Assembly: GCA_965115825.1 (NCBI GenBank)
Contig: OZ220464.1
Location: forward strand, 1,302,001-1,366,000
Length of the DNA: 64,000 nt
Origin: Bin87 sp965115825
GTDB lineage: Bacteria > Chloroflexota > Dehalococcoidia > Lucifugimonadales > UBA3495
Direction of reading: 5' to 3'
Shown: positions 52,720 through 61,558 of the stretch, piece by piece
How positions within the stretch are numbered: the first letter of the stretch is position 1
How the letters are laid out: each line of letters opens with the position of its first letter
Translations under genes and position numbers: made by a program
Notes under the pieces: model-generated
Databases searched by the model: none
What the model was told of the DNA's origin: nothing
Seen by the model: only the letters and a program-made list of their open reading frames with translations

Positions 52720-52771
52720 CCGCGCGCGGGAAACCGCAACCGCCGCATCAACCCGCCAATCGGCAACAGAG

Positions 52772-52806
52772 CAGGGGCAGGTCTTTCGGGCCTGCCCCTG
52801 TTCTTT
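52772..52806 (+). terminator. rho-independent terminator of the giant gene
   Basis: The arms CAGGGGCAGG and CCTGCCCCTG form a perfect 10-bp GC-rich stem with a 9-base loop, followed by TTCTTT. It is 52 bases past the stop codon of the 1544-residue protein. Confidence 0.8.
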
Positions 52807-52914
52807 CAGCGATTGGACGAGTCTGGCGCGGCTTTAATCGCTGCGGTTTGACGATGGCGTAGCGTACCAATACAATGCGCACAACCACGGAGCGCCAGAG
52901 GAGCGGAGTTTTCA

Positions 52915-53775
52915 ATGGACTATCAGCATATCCTGTACGAGAAAGAACGAGTGTCCCTGTTTGAGGGCAATGGTGAACGCCGGCGGGAAAAAGTGGGGCA
53001 CGTCGCGTTCCTTACCATGAACCGCCCCGAAGTGTTGAACGCTATGAACCGTCAGCTAACGGAAGAGCTGCACGATGCGGTGCATTGCGCCAATAAGGAC
53101 CCTGAAATCGGCTGCATCGTCATCACCGGCGCCGATACGCATCCGCGAGTTCCGGCGTTCACGGCTGGCGGCGACATCCACGAGCAGCGGGAAGACCAGG
53201 CGGCGCTGAACGCCGGCTCCTTGACTGTGGACGATATGGATGCCCGTTCCGCCCGCCGGCAGCGGGGCGGCTATGAGGTAAGCGCATCGCTCAAGCCCGT
53301 CATCGGAATGATTAACGGACTGGCCTACGGCGGCGGCGCAGTATTGTCGTCTTCGCTCGATATCCGCATCGGCTCCGATGCAGCGCGGTTCCGCTTTCTC
53401 GCAGCGGCCTACGGACGCATCAATTCCACCTGGACGCTGGTGAATCAGGTAGGATGGCCGCAGGCCAAGGAATTGCTGTTCACGGCGCGAATTGTAGAGG
53501 CGGAAGAAGCCTACCGCATCGGCCTGCTGAACCACCTGGTTCCATCCTACCGGCTACGGCAAAAAACCATGGAAGTCGCCACCCAGATTGCCACCAACGA
53601 CGTACCGTCGGTAATGGGCATCAAGCAGCTGTTGCTGCGGCACATGGGCAGCACCCTGGAAGAACAGTGGGCTAACGAAAAGGACTTCACGACCAACGTT
53701 CTGCGCGGCACGCTGGCCGAAGAAGCTTTCCCCGACTTTCTCGCTCGGCGCGGGCGGCCGGTTCGCAGCGCCTAG
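52915..53775 (+). CDS. enoyl-CoA hydratase/isomerase family protein
   Basis: 286 residues of the crotonase fold. It has the first oxyanion-hole segment VPAFTAGGDIHEQR and the second GMINGLAYGGGAVLSSSLD, then the catalytic region RFLAAAYGRINSTWTLVNQVG, where the usual Glu is replaced by polar residues (RINST), so the reaction may differ from simple hydration. The first residues carry an additional charged segment (KERVSLFEGNGERRREK) that is not in the 103-906 paralogue. Its ATG has AGAGGAGCGGAG upstream. A strong bidirectional terminator follows. Confidence 0.88.
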   Translation: MDYQHILYEKERVSLFEGNGERRREKVGHVAFLTMNRPEVLNAMNRQLTEELHDAVHCANKDPEIGCIVITGADTHPRVPAFTAGGDIHEQREDQAALNAGSLTVDDMDARSARRQRGGYEVSASLKPVIGMINGLAYGGGAVLSSSLDIRIGSDAARFRFLAAAYGRINSTWTLVNQVGWPQAKELLFTARIVEAEEAYRIGLLNHLVPSYRLRQKTMEVATQIATNDVPSVMGIKQLLLRHMGSTLEEQWANEKDFTTNVLRGTLAEEAFPDFLARRGRPVRSA

Positions 53776-53799
53776 GCGTCTCGTCAAGACGGTATTTGA

Positions 53800-53831
53800 A
53801 AACCCCCTCCCGCAGATTCGGGAGGGGGTTT
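53800..53831. terminator. bidirectional terminator between convergent genes
   Basis: A perfect 13-bp stem (AAACCCCCTCCCG with CGGGAGGGGGTTT) around a 6-base loop separates the crotonase gene (plus) from the small gene at 53836 (minus). A and T runs on both sides let it work in both directions. Confidence 0.88.
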
Positions 53832-53835
53832 GCAA

Positions 53836-54228
53836 TCAGCCATTTCGGCGGCGTTGTTGCAGATATACCGGAAGCAATCCGGTGTCGCCTTCCCAAATTA
53901 CGCTGCCCTTCGCGTCAATGACGGAGTACGAAACGGGTTGGCGCGCAATCGGATTAGCGGTGATATTCTTGCGGCGCTGCTCGGGCTGTTCGATAAGCAA
54001 GTCGGTGTCGCCTTCCCAGGATACGTTGCCATCGGCGTCAATCACGGTGTAAGCCACCGGCTGACCAACGGCTGGCCGATGGGATGGCATTGCGTAATCA
54101 AGATAACGGCTGGTCAGGGTGTTAGCGAGAGGCTGCACCGGAGTCATTGCCTTGATGACGATAGGCTGGTCCAGAATGGTCTCCAGCATTCGGTTCACGC
54201 GGTTGATGTTATTCTGTACGATAGGCAT
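53836..54228 (-). CDS. small protein with two internal repeats
   Basis: 130 residues with an AGGAGGG ribosome site. Two similar 28-30-residue units repeat: GQPVAYTVIDADGNVSWEG then DTDLL, and RQPVSYSVIDAKGSVIWEG then DTGLL. The rest is a helical N-terminal part (NINRVNRMLETILDQPIVI). The repeat may be a beta-hairpin binding unit. No family is recognised. It follows hisB by 72 bases with the same direction, but the terminator at 53800 separates it from the next gene. Confidence 0.6.
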   Translation of the reverse strand: MPIVQNNINRVNRMLETILDQPIVIKAMTPVQPLANTLTSRYLDYAMPSHRPAVGQPVAYTVIDADGNVSWEGDTDLLIEQPEQRRKNITANPIARQPVSYSVIDAKGSVIWEGDTGLLPVYLQQRRRNG

Positions 54229-54300
54229 TATTCCCTCCTGCTCGCCAGCACTATAAGGCTATTATACAGGTTTCATGCAGCAGTATGCGACGGCAGAGCC

Positions 54301-54915
54301 CTAGCCGTTCAGGGTGCCTTTGGTGCTGGGAACTTGTCCGACAGCACGGGGGTCGGGTTCCACTGCGTCGCGGAGGGCGCGGGCCAGGGCTTTACAGAGC
54401 GCTTCGGCTTTATGGTGCGGGCTGACTCCGGCCAGCGCTTTGGCGTGGAGGTTGATGCGGGCCTCAATGGCGAAAGATTCCAGAAAGTGGCCTATCAGGT
54501 CGCCGGACAGAGTTTCCACCATGGTGTCGTCAAGCGTGGTACTGACCGACGCATAAGGCCGCCCGCTCCAGTCCACGGCGACCGTTACCAGGGTTTCGTC
54601 CAGTGGGACAATGGCGTGTCCCATGCGCCTGATGCCGCGCGGTTCGCCCAGGGCCTGGCTGAAGGCTCTTCCCAGCATAATGGCGGTGTCTTCCACCAGG
54701 TGATGCCAGCCGACATGAGTATCGCCCCGCGCTTTCAGGTCGATGTCAAAAAGGCCGTGGCGGGCCAGCTGGCTGACCATATGGTCCAGGAAGCCGTTGC
54801 CGGTGTCCACATTGTGGCGGCCTTCCCCATCCAGGTTAACGGTGATTGAGATGTCGGTCTCGGCGGTGACGCGCCGCAGGCTGGCAGTGCGGGCCGATGC
54901 GTCTGGGGCAGTCAT
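54301..54915 (-). CDS. hisB: imidazoleglycerol-phosphate dehydratase
   Basis: 204 residues, the size of the monofunctional plant/bacterial enzyme. The metal-binding His-rich motifs are NGFLDHMVSQLARHGLFD and GWHHLVEDTAIMLGRAF, and a later half contains GHFLESFAIEARINLHAK with the second metal site. It converts imidazole glycerol phosphate to imidazole acetol phosphate. It is the last gene of the operon, overlapping hisC by four bases (ATGA). Confidence 0.93.
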   Translation of the reverse strand: MTAPDASARTASLRRVTAETDISITVNLDGEGRHNVDTGNGFLDHMVSQLARHGLFDIDLKARGDTHVGWHHLVEDTAIMLGRAFSQALGEPRGIRRMGHAIVPLDETLVTVAVDWSGRPYASVSTTLDDTMVETLSGDLIGHFLESFAIEARINLHAKALAGVSPHHKAEALCKALARALRDAVEPDPRAVGQVPSTKGTLNG

Positions 54916-56012
54916 GCCTGGTCCACCCCCAACACGGCGCGGAATCCGGCGATTACCGCGTCAGTTTCTTCCGGTTTGCCAACGCTGGATCGAATGTAGT
55001 CCCGCAGCAGGTCGTTGTCAAAATGACGCAGGAAGACGCCCCGGCGGCACATGGCTTCATACACTTCGCGCCCTCTGCCGTCGGGCATTTTGCAGAGGAT
55101 GAAATTGGCTTGGGAGGGCCACACCCTGATTCCGGGTATGTCGCAAAGAAGCCGGTACATACGGGCGCGCTCGGTCACAATGGCGTCAACCCGCTCCAGC
55201 AGGTGGGCCGTGTCGGCCAACGAGGCCAGCAGGGCGACTTCAGCGGCAAGATTGACGTTGTAGGGCGGCTTCATCCCCATCATGGTAGCGGCCAGTTCCT
55301 TATCCATAGCGCCGGCGCCGATCCGCAATCCGGCCAGGCCGGCCCACTTACTGAACGTCCGCAACACCACCAGGTTACGGCATTCGGACAGCAGCGGCAT
55401 CAGGGTTTGACCGCAAAAATCGTAGTAGGCTTCGTCGGCCACCACCAGCAAGCCCATGTCCAGCAGGGCGCGGGCCTGGGCCTCGGTAACGAGGTTCCCC
55501 GTAGGGTTGTTGGGGCTGGGGAAAAAGATAGCCTTCGTGCGTGGAGTGATTGCGCCCTTGATGGCCTCGATGTCAATGTCAAAGTTCCCGTCGCGGGGCA
55601 CGGATACCGCGCGGGCGCCGGCAACATCGGCGGAAAAAGAGTACATTCCGAAAGTGGGCGCCGGGATGATGATTTCGTCGCCCGGAGCCAGGAACATCCG
55701 CATCAGCAGGTCGATGATTTCATCGCTGCCGTTGCCGGCGACGATGTTCTCTTCATGGACGCCGAGATAGTCGGACAGAGCGGCGCGCAGGCGACGTTGG
55801 GCCGGGTCCGGATAGTGATTGTAATCGCGGAAATTCCCCAGCACCTCGGCAACCTGGGGCGACGGGCCGTAGGGGTTTTCATTGCCGTTGAGCCGTATAA
55901 CCCGTTCCAGCGGGATGCCGGCTTCCTCAGCCAAGGTTTCACTGGGGGAAACCCCTTGATAGGCCTTAAGGCGACTGATGTGTGGGAGCAGCAGGTCTTC
56001 TATGTCAGGCAT
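54912..56012 (-). CDS. hisC: histidinol-phosphate aminotransferase
   Basis: 366 residues from the ATG at 56012; a longer frame starts at 56135 inside hisD and is not used. It has the aminotransferase fold I motifs: LNGNENPYGPS, ENIVAGNGSDEIIDLLMR, PNNPTGNLV, VVADEAYYDF and FSKWAGLAGLRIG, in which the Lys (S-K) binds pyridoxal phosphate. It makes histidinol phosphate from imidazole acetol phosphate. It lies 19 bases after hisD. Confidence 0.92.
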   Translation of the reverse strand: MPDIEDLLLPHISRLKAYQGVSPSETLAEEAGIPLERVIRLNGNENPYGPSPQVAEVLGNFRDYNHYPDPAQRRLRAALSDYLGVHEENIVAGNGSDEIIDLLMRMFLAPGDEIIIPAPTFGMYSFSADVAGARAVSVPRDGNFDIDIEAIKGAITPRTKAIFFPSPNNPTGNLVTEAQARALLDMGLLVVADEAYYDFCGQTLMPLLSECRNLVVLRTFSKWAGLAGLRIGAGAMDKELAATMMGMKPPYNVNLAAEVALLASLADTAHLLERVDAIVTERARMYRLLCDIPGIRVWPSQANFILCKMPDGRGREVYEAMCRRGVFLRHFDNDLLRDYIRSSVGKPEETDAVIAGFRAVLGVDQA

Positions 56013-56031
56013 CGGTGCACTTCCCGATATG

Positions 56032-57378
56032 TCAGCTGGTGTGAATGGCGGCGATATAGTCAAGACGGGCCTGCACGGCGCCGGCGTGGCCGGGCAGCCC
56101 CTCGGCTTCTGCGATGCGCACCGCAGCCGGCCCAAGAGCCGAAAAGCGTTGGGGACTCAACCCGACTACCGGCATGGTGCGCAGGAAATGGTGGACGCTC
56201 AGCGCGGAACTGAAACGGGCAGTGCCGCCGGTGGGCATCACGTGCGACGGGCCGGCGATATAGTCGCCCATAACTTCCGGAGAGAATTCACCAAGGAACA
56301 ACCCGCCGGCATTGCGGATTTCTCCCGCCCAGGCCCAGGGTTCGGCAGCCATCAGGCAGAGATGCTCCGGCGCGATGCGGTTGGCCAGAGCGACGGCTTC
56401 AGAGAAGTCCTCGACCAGTACGATGCACCCTTGCCGCTCCAGCGAGCGCCGGATAGTGTCGGCGCGTGGATTGCCAGCAATCTGAACATCCAGCTCCGAC
56501 TCTACCGCGGCAACCAATCTATCTGAATTAGTAACCAGGATGGCCGACGCCATGGGATCATGCTCAGCCTGGGCGATGAGGTCGGCGGCGCAGAAAACCG
56601 GGTTGGCGCTCTCGTCCGCCAGCACGATGGTTTCAGTTGGGCCGAACACGCCGTCAATGTCAACTTGCCCCTGCACCATGCGCTTGGCGTAGGCGACGAA
56701 AACGTTGCCGGGGCCACAAATCTTGTCCACTTTGCGGATGCTCTCCGTTCCATAGGCCAGCGCGCCAATGGCCGGTACGCCGCCAACCTGGTACACGGCG
56801 TCCACGCCGGCGATGCGAGCGGCGGCCAGCACCGTGGAGTTCAGTGGCTCATTGCCGCGCCGGGGCGTAGCCAGAACAACCTCGCTCACGCCGGCGACGC
56901 GGGCCGGGATGGCGGTCATCAGAACGGTGGACGGGTAAGCCGCAGTTCCTCCGGGAGCGTAAAGGCCGACCCTTTCAAGAGGGCGCACCAGTTCGCCCAG
57001 GCCGCCGCCTAGGTCAACCCAATCCCGGGGCAGCGTGGCTTCGTGAAACGCGGTGATGCGATGGGCCGCCAGCTCCAATGCCTGCTTCAAGTCGGTGGGA
57101 ATGTCATCCCACGCAGCGTCCAGTTGGGATTGCGGGACTTGCAGGTCATCAATTTCGGCGTCGTCCAGCAGCCGGGCGTAAAGGCGGACGGCGGCGTCAC
57201 CCTCGGCTCGGACTTCACGCAGCATTTGCAGGATGGACGACTCCGGCGTGGCGTCGGCGCCGAAAAGCTCGCGGGTGCGCTGCAAAACCGTTTCGGGCAG
57301 CGATGACAGGTCAAGGGGGTCGATACGGGTCAGGGCGGATTCAGCCGCGGCCGACCCGCGAACCTGTTTAAGTTGCAC
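56032..57378 (-). CDS. hisD: histidinol dehydrogenase
   Basis: 448 residues from a GTG start. It has APGGTAAYPSTVLMTAIPAR, the NAD-binding and catalytic region GPTETIVLADESANP with the zinc-site AEHDPMASAILVT, and HLCLMAAEPWAWAGEIRNAG. It catalyses the last two steps of histidine synthesis. Its start overlaps the upstream gene by 11 bases. Confidence 0.93.
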   Translation of the reverse strand: MQLKQVRGSAAAESALTRIDPLDLSSLPETVLQRTRELFGADATPESSILQMLREVRAEGDAAVRLYARLLDDAEIDDLQVPQSQLDAAWDDIPTDLKQALELAAHRITAFHEATLPRDWVDLGGGLGELVRPLERVGLYAPGGTAAYPSTVLMTAIPARVAGVSEVVLATPRRGNEPLNSTVLAAARIAGVDAVYQVGGVPAIGALAYGTESIRKVDKICGPGNVFVAYAKRMVQGQVDIDGVFGPTETIVLADESANPVFCAADLIAQAEHDPMASAILVTNSDRLVAAVESELDVQIAGNPRADTIRRSLERQGCIVLVEDFSEAVALANRIAPEHLCLMAAEPWAWAGEIRNAGGLFLGEFSPEVMGDYIAGPSHVMPTGGTARFSSALSVHHFLRTMPVVGLSPQRFSALGPAAVRIAEAEGLPGHAGAVQARLDYIAAIHTS

Positions 57379-58129
57379 TGAGATACTCCCGGGCCTGAAT
57401 TATGGTTTCATCAATGACGCGCTGGCGGTAGTTGTCAATCAATTCGTAGGGGACGCGCTCGTACACCCGCTCCAGACTGTCCGGCATCTGCGCCAGAAAG
57501 CCGTCGACCACCTCCTGCACATCCTCGTTATCACGATACATGCGGTTAAGGGCGCGCTTGAGGCGTTCCCAAGTGAAATCCCATCCCAGCAGGCGGGCTA
57601 CCCACGTGCGCCACTCATCAACCAGTTCGTCCTGCAAAAATTCCAGGGCCGGCATAGCGTCATCGGCGGCGATGGCATCGTTTTCCGCGGACAGCCGGTT
57701 GTTGTCGGCCAGCACCGCGCGATCCATATCCAGTTGCAGAGCGCGGTCCCAGATGTGAGCTTCGACTTCAGTGTCGGTAACCAAGTTGGCCGGGTCAAAA
57801 TGGGGCCGGAATATGGTGGTAATCCACGCCTCATCAGCGACCAGGTGGCTGACGTAGCCTAACATGAAGGAGCGGGTTTGCGGCGTCAGCCCGTTGTCCG
57901 AGCCGGCCAGCCTGGGGTACAGCTCAAACATACGCCGCACGCCGGCGCCCACATGGGTAACGGACAAGTCGGAAAAATGGGTACGCGCCCGGTCCCACTT
58001 GGTCATGGCCCGGATGTCCGGCGTAGTCGAGCCGAGATAGGCTGCTCCGGGGTGGTCGTGAACGTAACCCCAATCCAATTCCGTAGCGACCTGCTGGCAG
58101 AGGTAAATGTGCATCGGTAGGTTAGGCAT
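57368..58129 (-). CDS. zinc-dependent phospholipase C-like protein inside the his operon
   Basis: 253 residues from the ATG at 58129. The N-terminus MPNLPMHIYLCQQVATELDW is followed by AYLGSTTPDIRAMTKWDRARTH, the HDP/D-type metal-binding region seen in zinc-dependent phospholipase C-like proteins, and LGYVSHLVADEAWITTIFRP with the late His. Such proteins are broadly annotated as phospholipase C or zinc-dependent hydrolases; the real role is unknown. It overlaps both neighbours (hisG by eight bases, hisD by 11), so it is translated with the his genes although no histidine role is known. Confidence 0.78.
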   Translation of the reverse strand: MPNLPMHIYLCQQVATELDWGYVHDHPGAAYLGSTTPDIRAMTKWDRARTHFSDLSVTHVGAGVRRMFELYPRLAGSDNGLTPQTRSFMLGYVSHLVADEAWITTIFRPHFDPANLVTDTEVEAHIWDRALQLDMDRAVLADNNRLSAENDAIAADDAMPALEFLQDELVDEWRTWVARLLGWDFTWERLKRALNRMYRDNEDVQEVVDGFLAQMPDSLERVYERVPYELIDNYRQRVIDETIIQAREYLSAT

Positions 58130-59141
58130 AATCAGCCGGGCCTCCGTCGGGGGCGGCAACGCGATGCAGAAAGCGGTCAAACGCCTGGGACTTCCCCTTG
58201 AACAGATAAGACAGCTGGGCGGCAGCAATGTCAACGCCGCCACACTCGCGTAGATGCGCCACGACGTCCAGCAGCCGGTTTTTCCGTATCAGTAGAGAAA
58301 CGGCGTACCAGTCCTTTTCTTCAACGCTGAATACCCGCGCGACAGTCGGCCCCTGGATGCCGGCTATTTCGGGCCGAGCCAGAATCATGGCACTCACGTC
58401 CTCCGCCGAGCGTCCCTGCACATTGGCGGTAATGCGATAGTAGGGCTCGGCGCGCAGATGAGATTCCAGCATTTCAGTAAGAGATTGGGCCAATTCCAAA
58501 TCTGCCGGTTGCCGAGCTAAGGTATGCGGGTTGGCAATCAGGCATGCTTGGGAGGTAAGGATGGTGCCGCCGTCCAGCGTTTTCAGGCGATTCTCCCGCA
58601 GGGTTGCGCCGGTGGCAGACAGGTCGGCGATGAGGTCGGCATAGCCGGCGATGGGGGCAGCCTCCAGGGTGCCGCTGGCCGGAACCAGGGTAAAGTAGTT
58701 GATGCCGCGCTCAAACAGATAACGGCGCAACAGCCGGGGGTACTTGGTGGCGATGCGCAGCTGCCTGCCGCGCGCGTGAAACTCCAAAGCCAGGTCGGCC
58801 AGGTCGTCGATGGACGTTACATCCAGCCAGGAATCGGGGACGGCCAGCACATAGTCGCACCGGCCGAAATCCAGGTCTTCCATCACCGGAACCACGGCAG
58901 CGTCGTCGTGTCGGTATTCCATAAGGCGGTCAAGGCCGGTGATGCCCATTTCGGCGCTGCCTTCTTCTACCTTGGCGGTAATGTCAGCGGTGCGTTGGAA
59001 CAGCACTTCAATACCAGGCAGCGCCGGTATGGAACCCGTGTAACGACGAGAGTTCGGGCGGTTGACCTTGACGCCACAGGACGTCAGGAACCGCATAGTC
59101 GGCTCGCCCAGTTCGCCGTCGCTTGGTATTACCAGTCTCAC
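58122..59141 (-). CDS. hisG: ATP phosphoribosyltransferase, long form
   Basis: 339 residues from the GTG at 59141 (longer frames have no support). The catalytic part has EMGITGLDRLMEYR and RIATKYPRLLRRYLFERG, and the phosphoribosyl-pyrophosphate region near GTLEAAPIAGYADLIADL. The C-terminal domain (IAGIQGPTVARVFSVEEKDW) matches the regulatory HisG_C fold that senses histidine. It starts histidine synthesis. Possessing both this regulatory domain and a neighbouring HisZ is unusual. Confidence 0.93.
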   Translation of the reverse strand: MRLVIPSDGELGEPTMRFLTSCGVKVNRPNSRRYTGSIPALPGIEVLFQRTADITAKVEEGSAEMGITGLDRLMEYRHDDAAVVPVMEDLDFGRCDYVLAVPDSWLDVTSIDDLADLALEFHARGRQLRIATKYPRLLRRYLFERGINYFTLVPASGTLEAAPIAGYADLIADLSATGATLRENRLKTLDGGTILTSQACLIANPHTLARQPADLELAQSLTEMLESHLRAEPYYRITANVQGRSAEDVSAMILARPEIAGIQGPTVARVFSVEEKDWYAVSLLIRKNRLLDVVAHLRECGGVDIAAAQLSYLFKGKSQAFDRFLHRVAAPDGGPADYA

Positions 59142-59145
59142 GACG

Positions 59146-60576
59146 CTACCCCAAGGATGATATGGCAACCCTGCGGGGATATTCGGCGGTTGTGTCCACG
59201 CTGCCCACGTCCAGAATTGCAATGCCGCCCCGATTGCGTATGTCAGCGGCAGCGCGGAGGGCGTCGGAGTTGCTGTCGTAGTCGCTCGGGCTGACCGTCA
59301 CAGCGTCAATGTCGGGTACTGTTTCGGTATCGCCGGGCATCACCGAGAGCAGAGATTCCAGCGTGTAGGCAAAGCCCAGAGCCGGCGCCGCGTCGGAACC
59401 GCCCAGGGCGAGAGCCAGCGCGTCATAGCGACCGCCGCCGCCGAGAACGACGTCGCCGGAGCCGAACGTTACGTCGAAGATGATGCCGTTATAGTAAGCG
59501 ATGCCCCGGGCCAGCGAGAAATCGATCAGCAAGCGGCCGGCGAGCGACTGCTCCGCGCTAATCAGCGTGACAAGCTCCGCCAGCCGCTCAACAGGGGCGG
59601 TATCGGCGCCACACGCGGCCACAATAGTTCGCGCCCTGGAGAGCGCAGCGACAGGTTCGCCCCTGACGCCGGCCAGCTGCCCGGCCAAAGCCAGGCCTCG
59701 CTCAATGGCGTCGGAGGCGTCGTCGCCGCGCAGTTTGCGGAGCAGGCGGTCAATTATCTCATCGGGCGAACGGTGCCCCAAGGGAGTTTCGGGAGAGCCG
59801 TTCCAGCGCATAAAGCCGGACAGCACGGCGCGGGCCGCATCATCGGGCAGACCAGACACTGCCGCCGCCAGGTCGGTCTCCTCGTTGGGGAGGCCGCGAC
59901 CGGCGACTATGTGCAGTTCGTCGGCGCGCCGCAGGGTAGCGGCCAGGCTGTCGGCGCCGTCTCCGATGCGGTTCATGCTGGCGATAATGAAGGCGCGGGC
60001 ACGGTCGGAAAGCCCGACGGCATTCAGCACGCTATCCAGCACATCCAGGTCGGCCAGCCGCAAACGGTAGTCGTTGATGCCAAGCTCGTCCGGAATGCCG
60101 GCGGCCAGAGCAAGAAGTTCAGCGTCGGCCAGGATACTGCCGGAACCCACCAGTTCGGCGCCCACCTGAGTGAACTGGCCGCTGTTGTCGGCCGGCGGAG
60201 GGTTGCCCAGGTCGTAGCGGAATACGGGGCCGGCGTACTGCCAGCGCACTACCGGGCGTTGCCCGGTGTCGGCGATGCTCTCCAGGTAGCGCCGCATAAT
60301 GGCTGAGGTGAACTCCGGGCGCAGGCTGACGGAATTGGAACCGGGGTCTGAGAAGGAGTACATCTGCGACGCCAGGTCGCCGCCGGACTTGCGCAGAAAC
60401 AGCTCGGTTGATTCGAGAACGGGCACGTCCAGGGGCTGATAGCCGTAGCGGGCGATGGCGTCGGAAAGGCGGCGTTCCACTACCTGCTTGCGGCGATAGG
60501 CCTCGCCGGACAGGTCGCGCATGCCCGGGAGGCGGCGCACCGGGTCAGGTCTGCTGGGAACGGTAGCGGCAATCAT
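59146..60576 (-). CDS. hisZ: histidyl-tRNA synthetase-like protein, HisZ type
   Basis: 476 residues of the HisRS-like fold. It has VSLRPEFTSAIMRRYLES and WQYAGPVFRYDLG (motif 2), then a central insertion and VVLGGGGRYDALALALGG (motif 3). The class II ATP site is incomplete: motif 2 lacks the usual FRRERP, which suggests the protein does not charge tRNA. Position directly before hisG (four bases) supports HisZ, the regulatory subunit of ATP phosphoribosyltransferase. HisZ proteins pair with short HisG, whereas here hisG is long-form; the reason is unclear. Confidence 0.8.
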   Translation of the reverse strand: MIAATVPSRPDPVRRLPGMRDLSGEAYRRKQVVERRLSDAIARYGYQPLDVPVLESTELFLRKSGGDLASQMYSFSDPGSNSVSLRPEFTSAIMRRYLESIADTGQRPVVRWQYAGPVFRYDLGNPPPADNSGQFTQVGAELVGSGSILADAELLALAAGIPDELGINDYRLRLADLDVLDSVLNAVGLSDRARAFIIASMNRIGDGADSLAATLRRADELHIVAGRGLPNEETDLAAAVSGLPDDAARAVLSGFMRWNGSPETPLGHRSPDEIIDRLLRKLRGDDASDAIERGLALAGQLAGVRGEPVAALSRARTIVAACGADTAPVERLAELVTLISAEQSLAGRLLIDFSLARGIAYYNGIIFDVTFGSGDVVLGGGGRYDALALALGGSDAAPALGFAYTLESLLSVMPGDTETVPDIDAVTVSPSDYDSNSDALRAAADIRNRGGIAILDVGSVDTTAEYPRRVAISSLG

Positions 60577-60582
60577 CGTCGG

Positions 60583-60951
60583 CTATTGTACCACCAATAT
60601 GGACAGCAGTCGGTTGATGAAACGGCCTACTTTGGGACGGTCGGCGGCAATTTCCCGGTTAGTGAGGCGACCGTGGTAAAAATGCGTGTGGAACCTCTCC
60701 GCCGTGTCAAAGTCGGAAAACCACTGCGGCCTTCGCTGCGCGGTGGTCAGCTGCCTTATAACGTTTCTCAGAGAACCGTGACTATCGTAGCGCCAGCCGC
60801 GTTCCATCGCCACTGCTATTAGGGCGTGGGCCGCCGCGCCCCAAAGCAACTCCGCGCCGTTGAGTTCGTCGCCAGCTGTGAATTCGTGAGCCGACTTGTC
60901 CAGGAAGCGACGGGCTATCTCAACGTGCCGATTTTGCGTGAAGGTAGTCAT
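60583..60951 (-). CDS. PaREP1/HEPN-like helical protein
   Basis: 122 residues, all helical. The motif ELLWGAAAHALIAVAMERGW and the region FHTHFYHGRLTN are typical of PaREP1/HEPN-like proteins. It ends six bases before hisZ and overlaps the preceding HEPN gene by 32 bases. It is co-directional with the his operon. It may be an RNA-binding or nuclease-like protein; no R-x4-H pair is obvious. Confidence 0.6.
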   Translation of the reverse strand: MTTFTQNRHVEIARRFLDKSAHEFTAGDELNGAELLWGAAAHALIAVAMERGWRYDSHGSLRNVIRQLTTAQRRPQWFSDFDTAERFHTHFYHGRLTNREIAADRPKVGRFINRLLSILVVQ

Positions 60952-61318
60952 TCCGAGCGTCCAACTCCTTGACCATCCCGATGACCCAGTTAACCATCAT
61001 ACGAGCGTCATCGGCGCACTCATCCGGGGGCACGAAGAAGCCGTAACGCACTTTGTCCGGCTGGTAATGCATAGCGGAAAAGCCGCTGAGCAGAGGCTCG
61101 TCCTCGTTATCATCCAGCGAATTCAGGCGTTCAGCAACGGCGTACAGTTCGTCCCGGTTGGAGTGGGGCCAGTCGTTGTGTTGAGCCACTCCTGACAGGA
61201 TACAGACTACGGCATCCCACAGAAGTTCGGTGGCCGCTAGGGAATTGCCAGCAGCAAACTCGCGGTCGGCGGCGGCTAGGTATTCCTGAGTTTTTTGGTC
61301 TTGCTCTGAAGTAATCAT
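60920..61318 (-). CDS. PaREP1/HEPN-like helical protein
   Basis: 132 residues, related to the gene it overlaps (NSLAATELLWDAVVCILSGV and then NDWPHSNRDELYAVAERLN). The pair looks like a duplication that diverged, since the core ELLW…A pattern is shared. It leads the run of genes into the his operon. It is also like the 26325 and 33362 proteins. Confidence 0.6.
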   Translation of the reverse strand: MITSEQDQKTQEYLAAADREFAAGNSLAATELLWDAVVCILSGVAQHNDWPHSNRDELYAVAERLNSLDDNEDEPLLSGFSAMHYQPDKVRYGFFVPPDECADDARMMVNWVIGMVKELDARNDYLHAKSAR

Positions 61319-61372
61319 CCTAGAACAAATTCTCCATTGAAGCTCTGGCTACCGTCTGAACACAATCCTACA

Positions 61373-61558
61373 CTATCGGTCTGATGGCTTTACCAGGCTG
61401 GTTATCACTTCAAACTTGCCAAATTCAATCTGCGGCATGTCGGACCTGAATACCTCTCCAAACTTCGTTGAATCGCGATCTATACTACTGTCAGGCCGCA
61501 AGAGTTTGATGTGTGGCCGGTAATGGCCGGCGCCAAATGTTGAGAATACCCAAATCAC
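61373..61558 (-). CDS. possible small protein overlapping an SDR stop
   Basis: A 61-residue frame that begins with ATG overlapping the SDR stop codon (ATGA). Its sequence (GHYRPHIKLLRPDSSIDRDS, then FGKFEVITSLVKPSDR) is protein-like, but no family is recognised. It could be a real short downstream gene or a remnant of a longer one. Confidence 0.35.
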   Translation of the reverse strand: MIWVFSTFGAGHYRPHIKLLRPDSSIDRDSTKFGEVFRSDMPQIEFGKFEVITSLVKPSDR

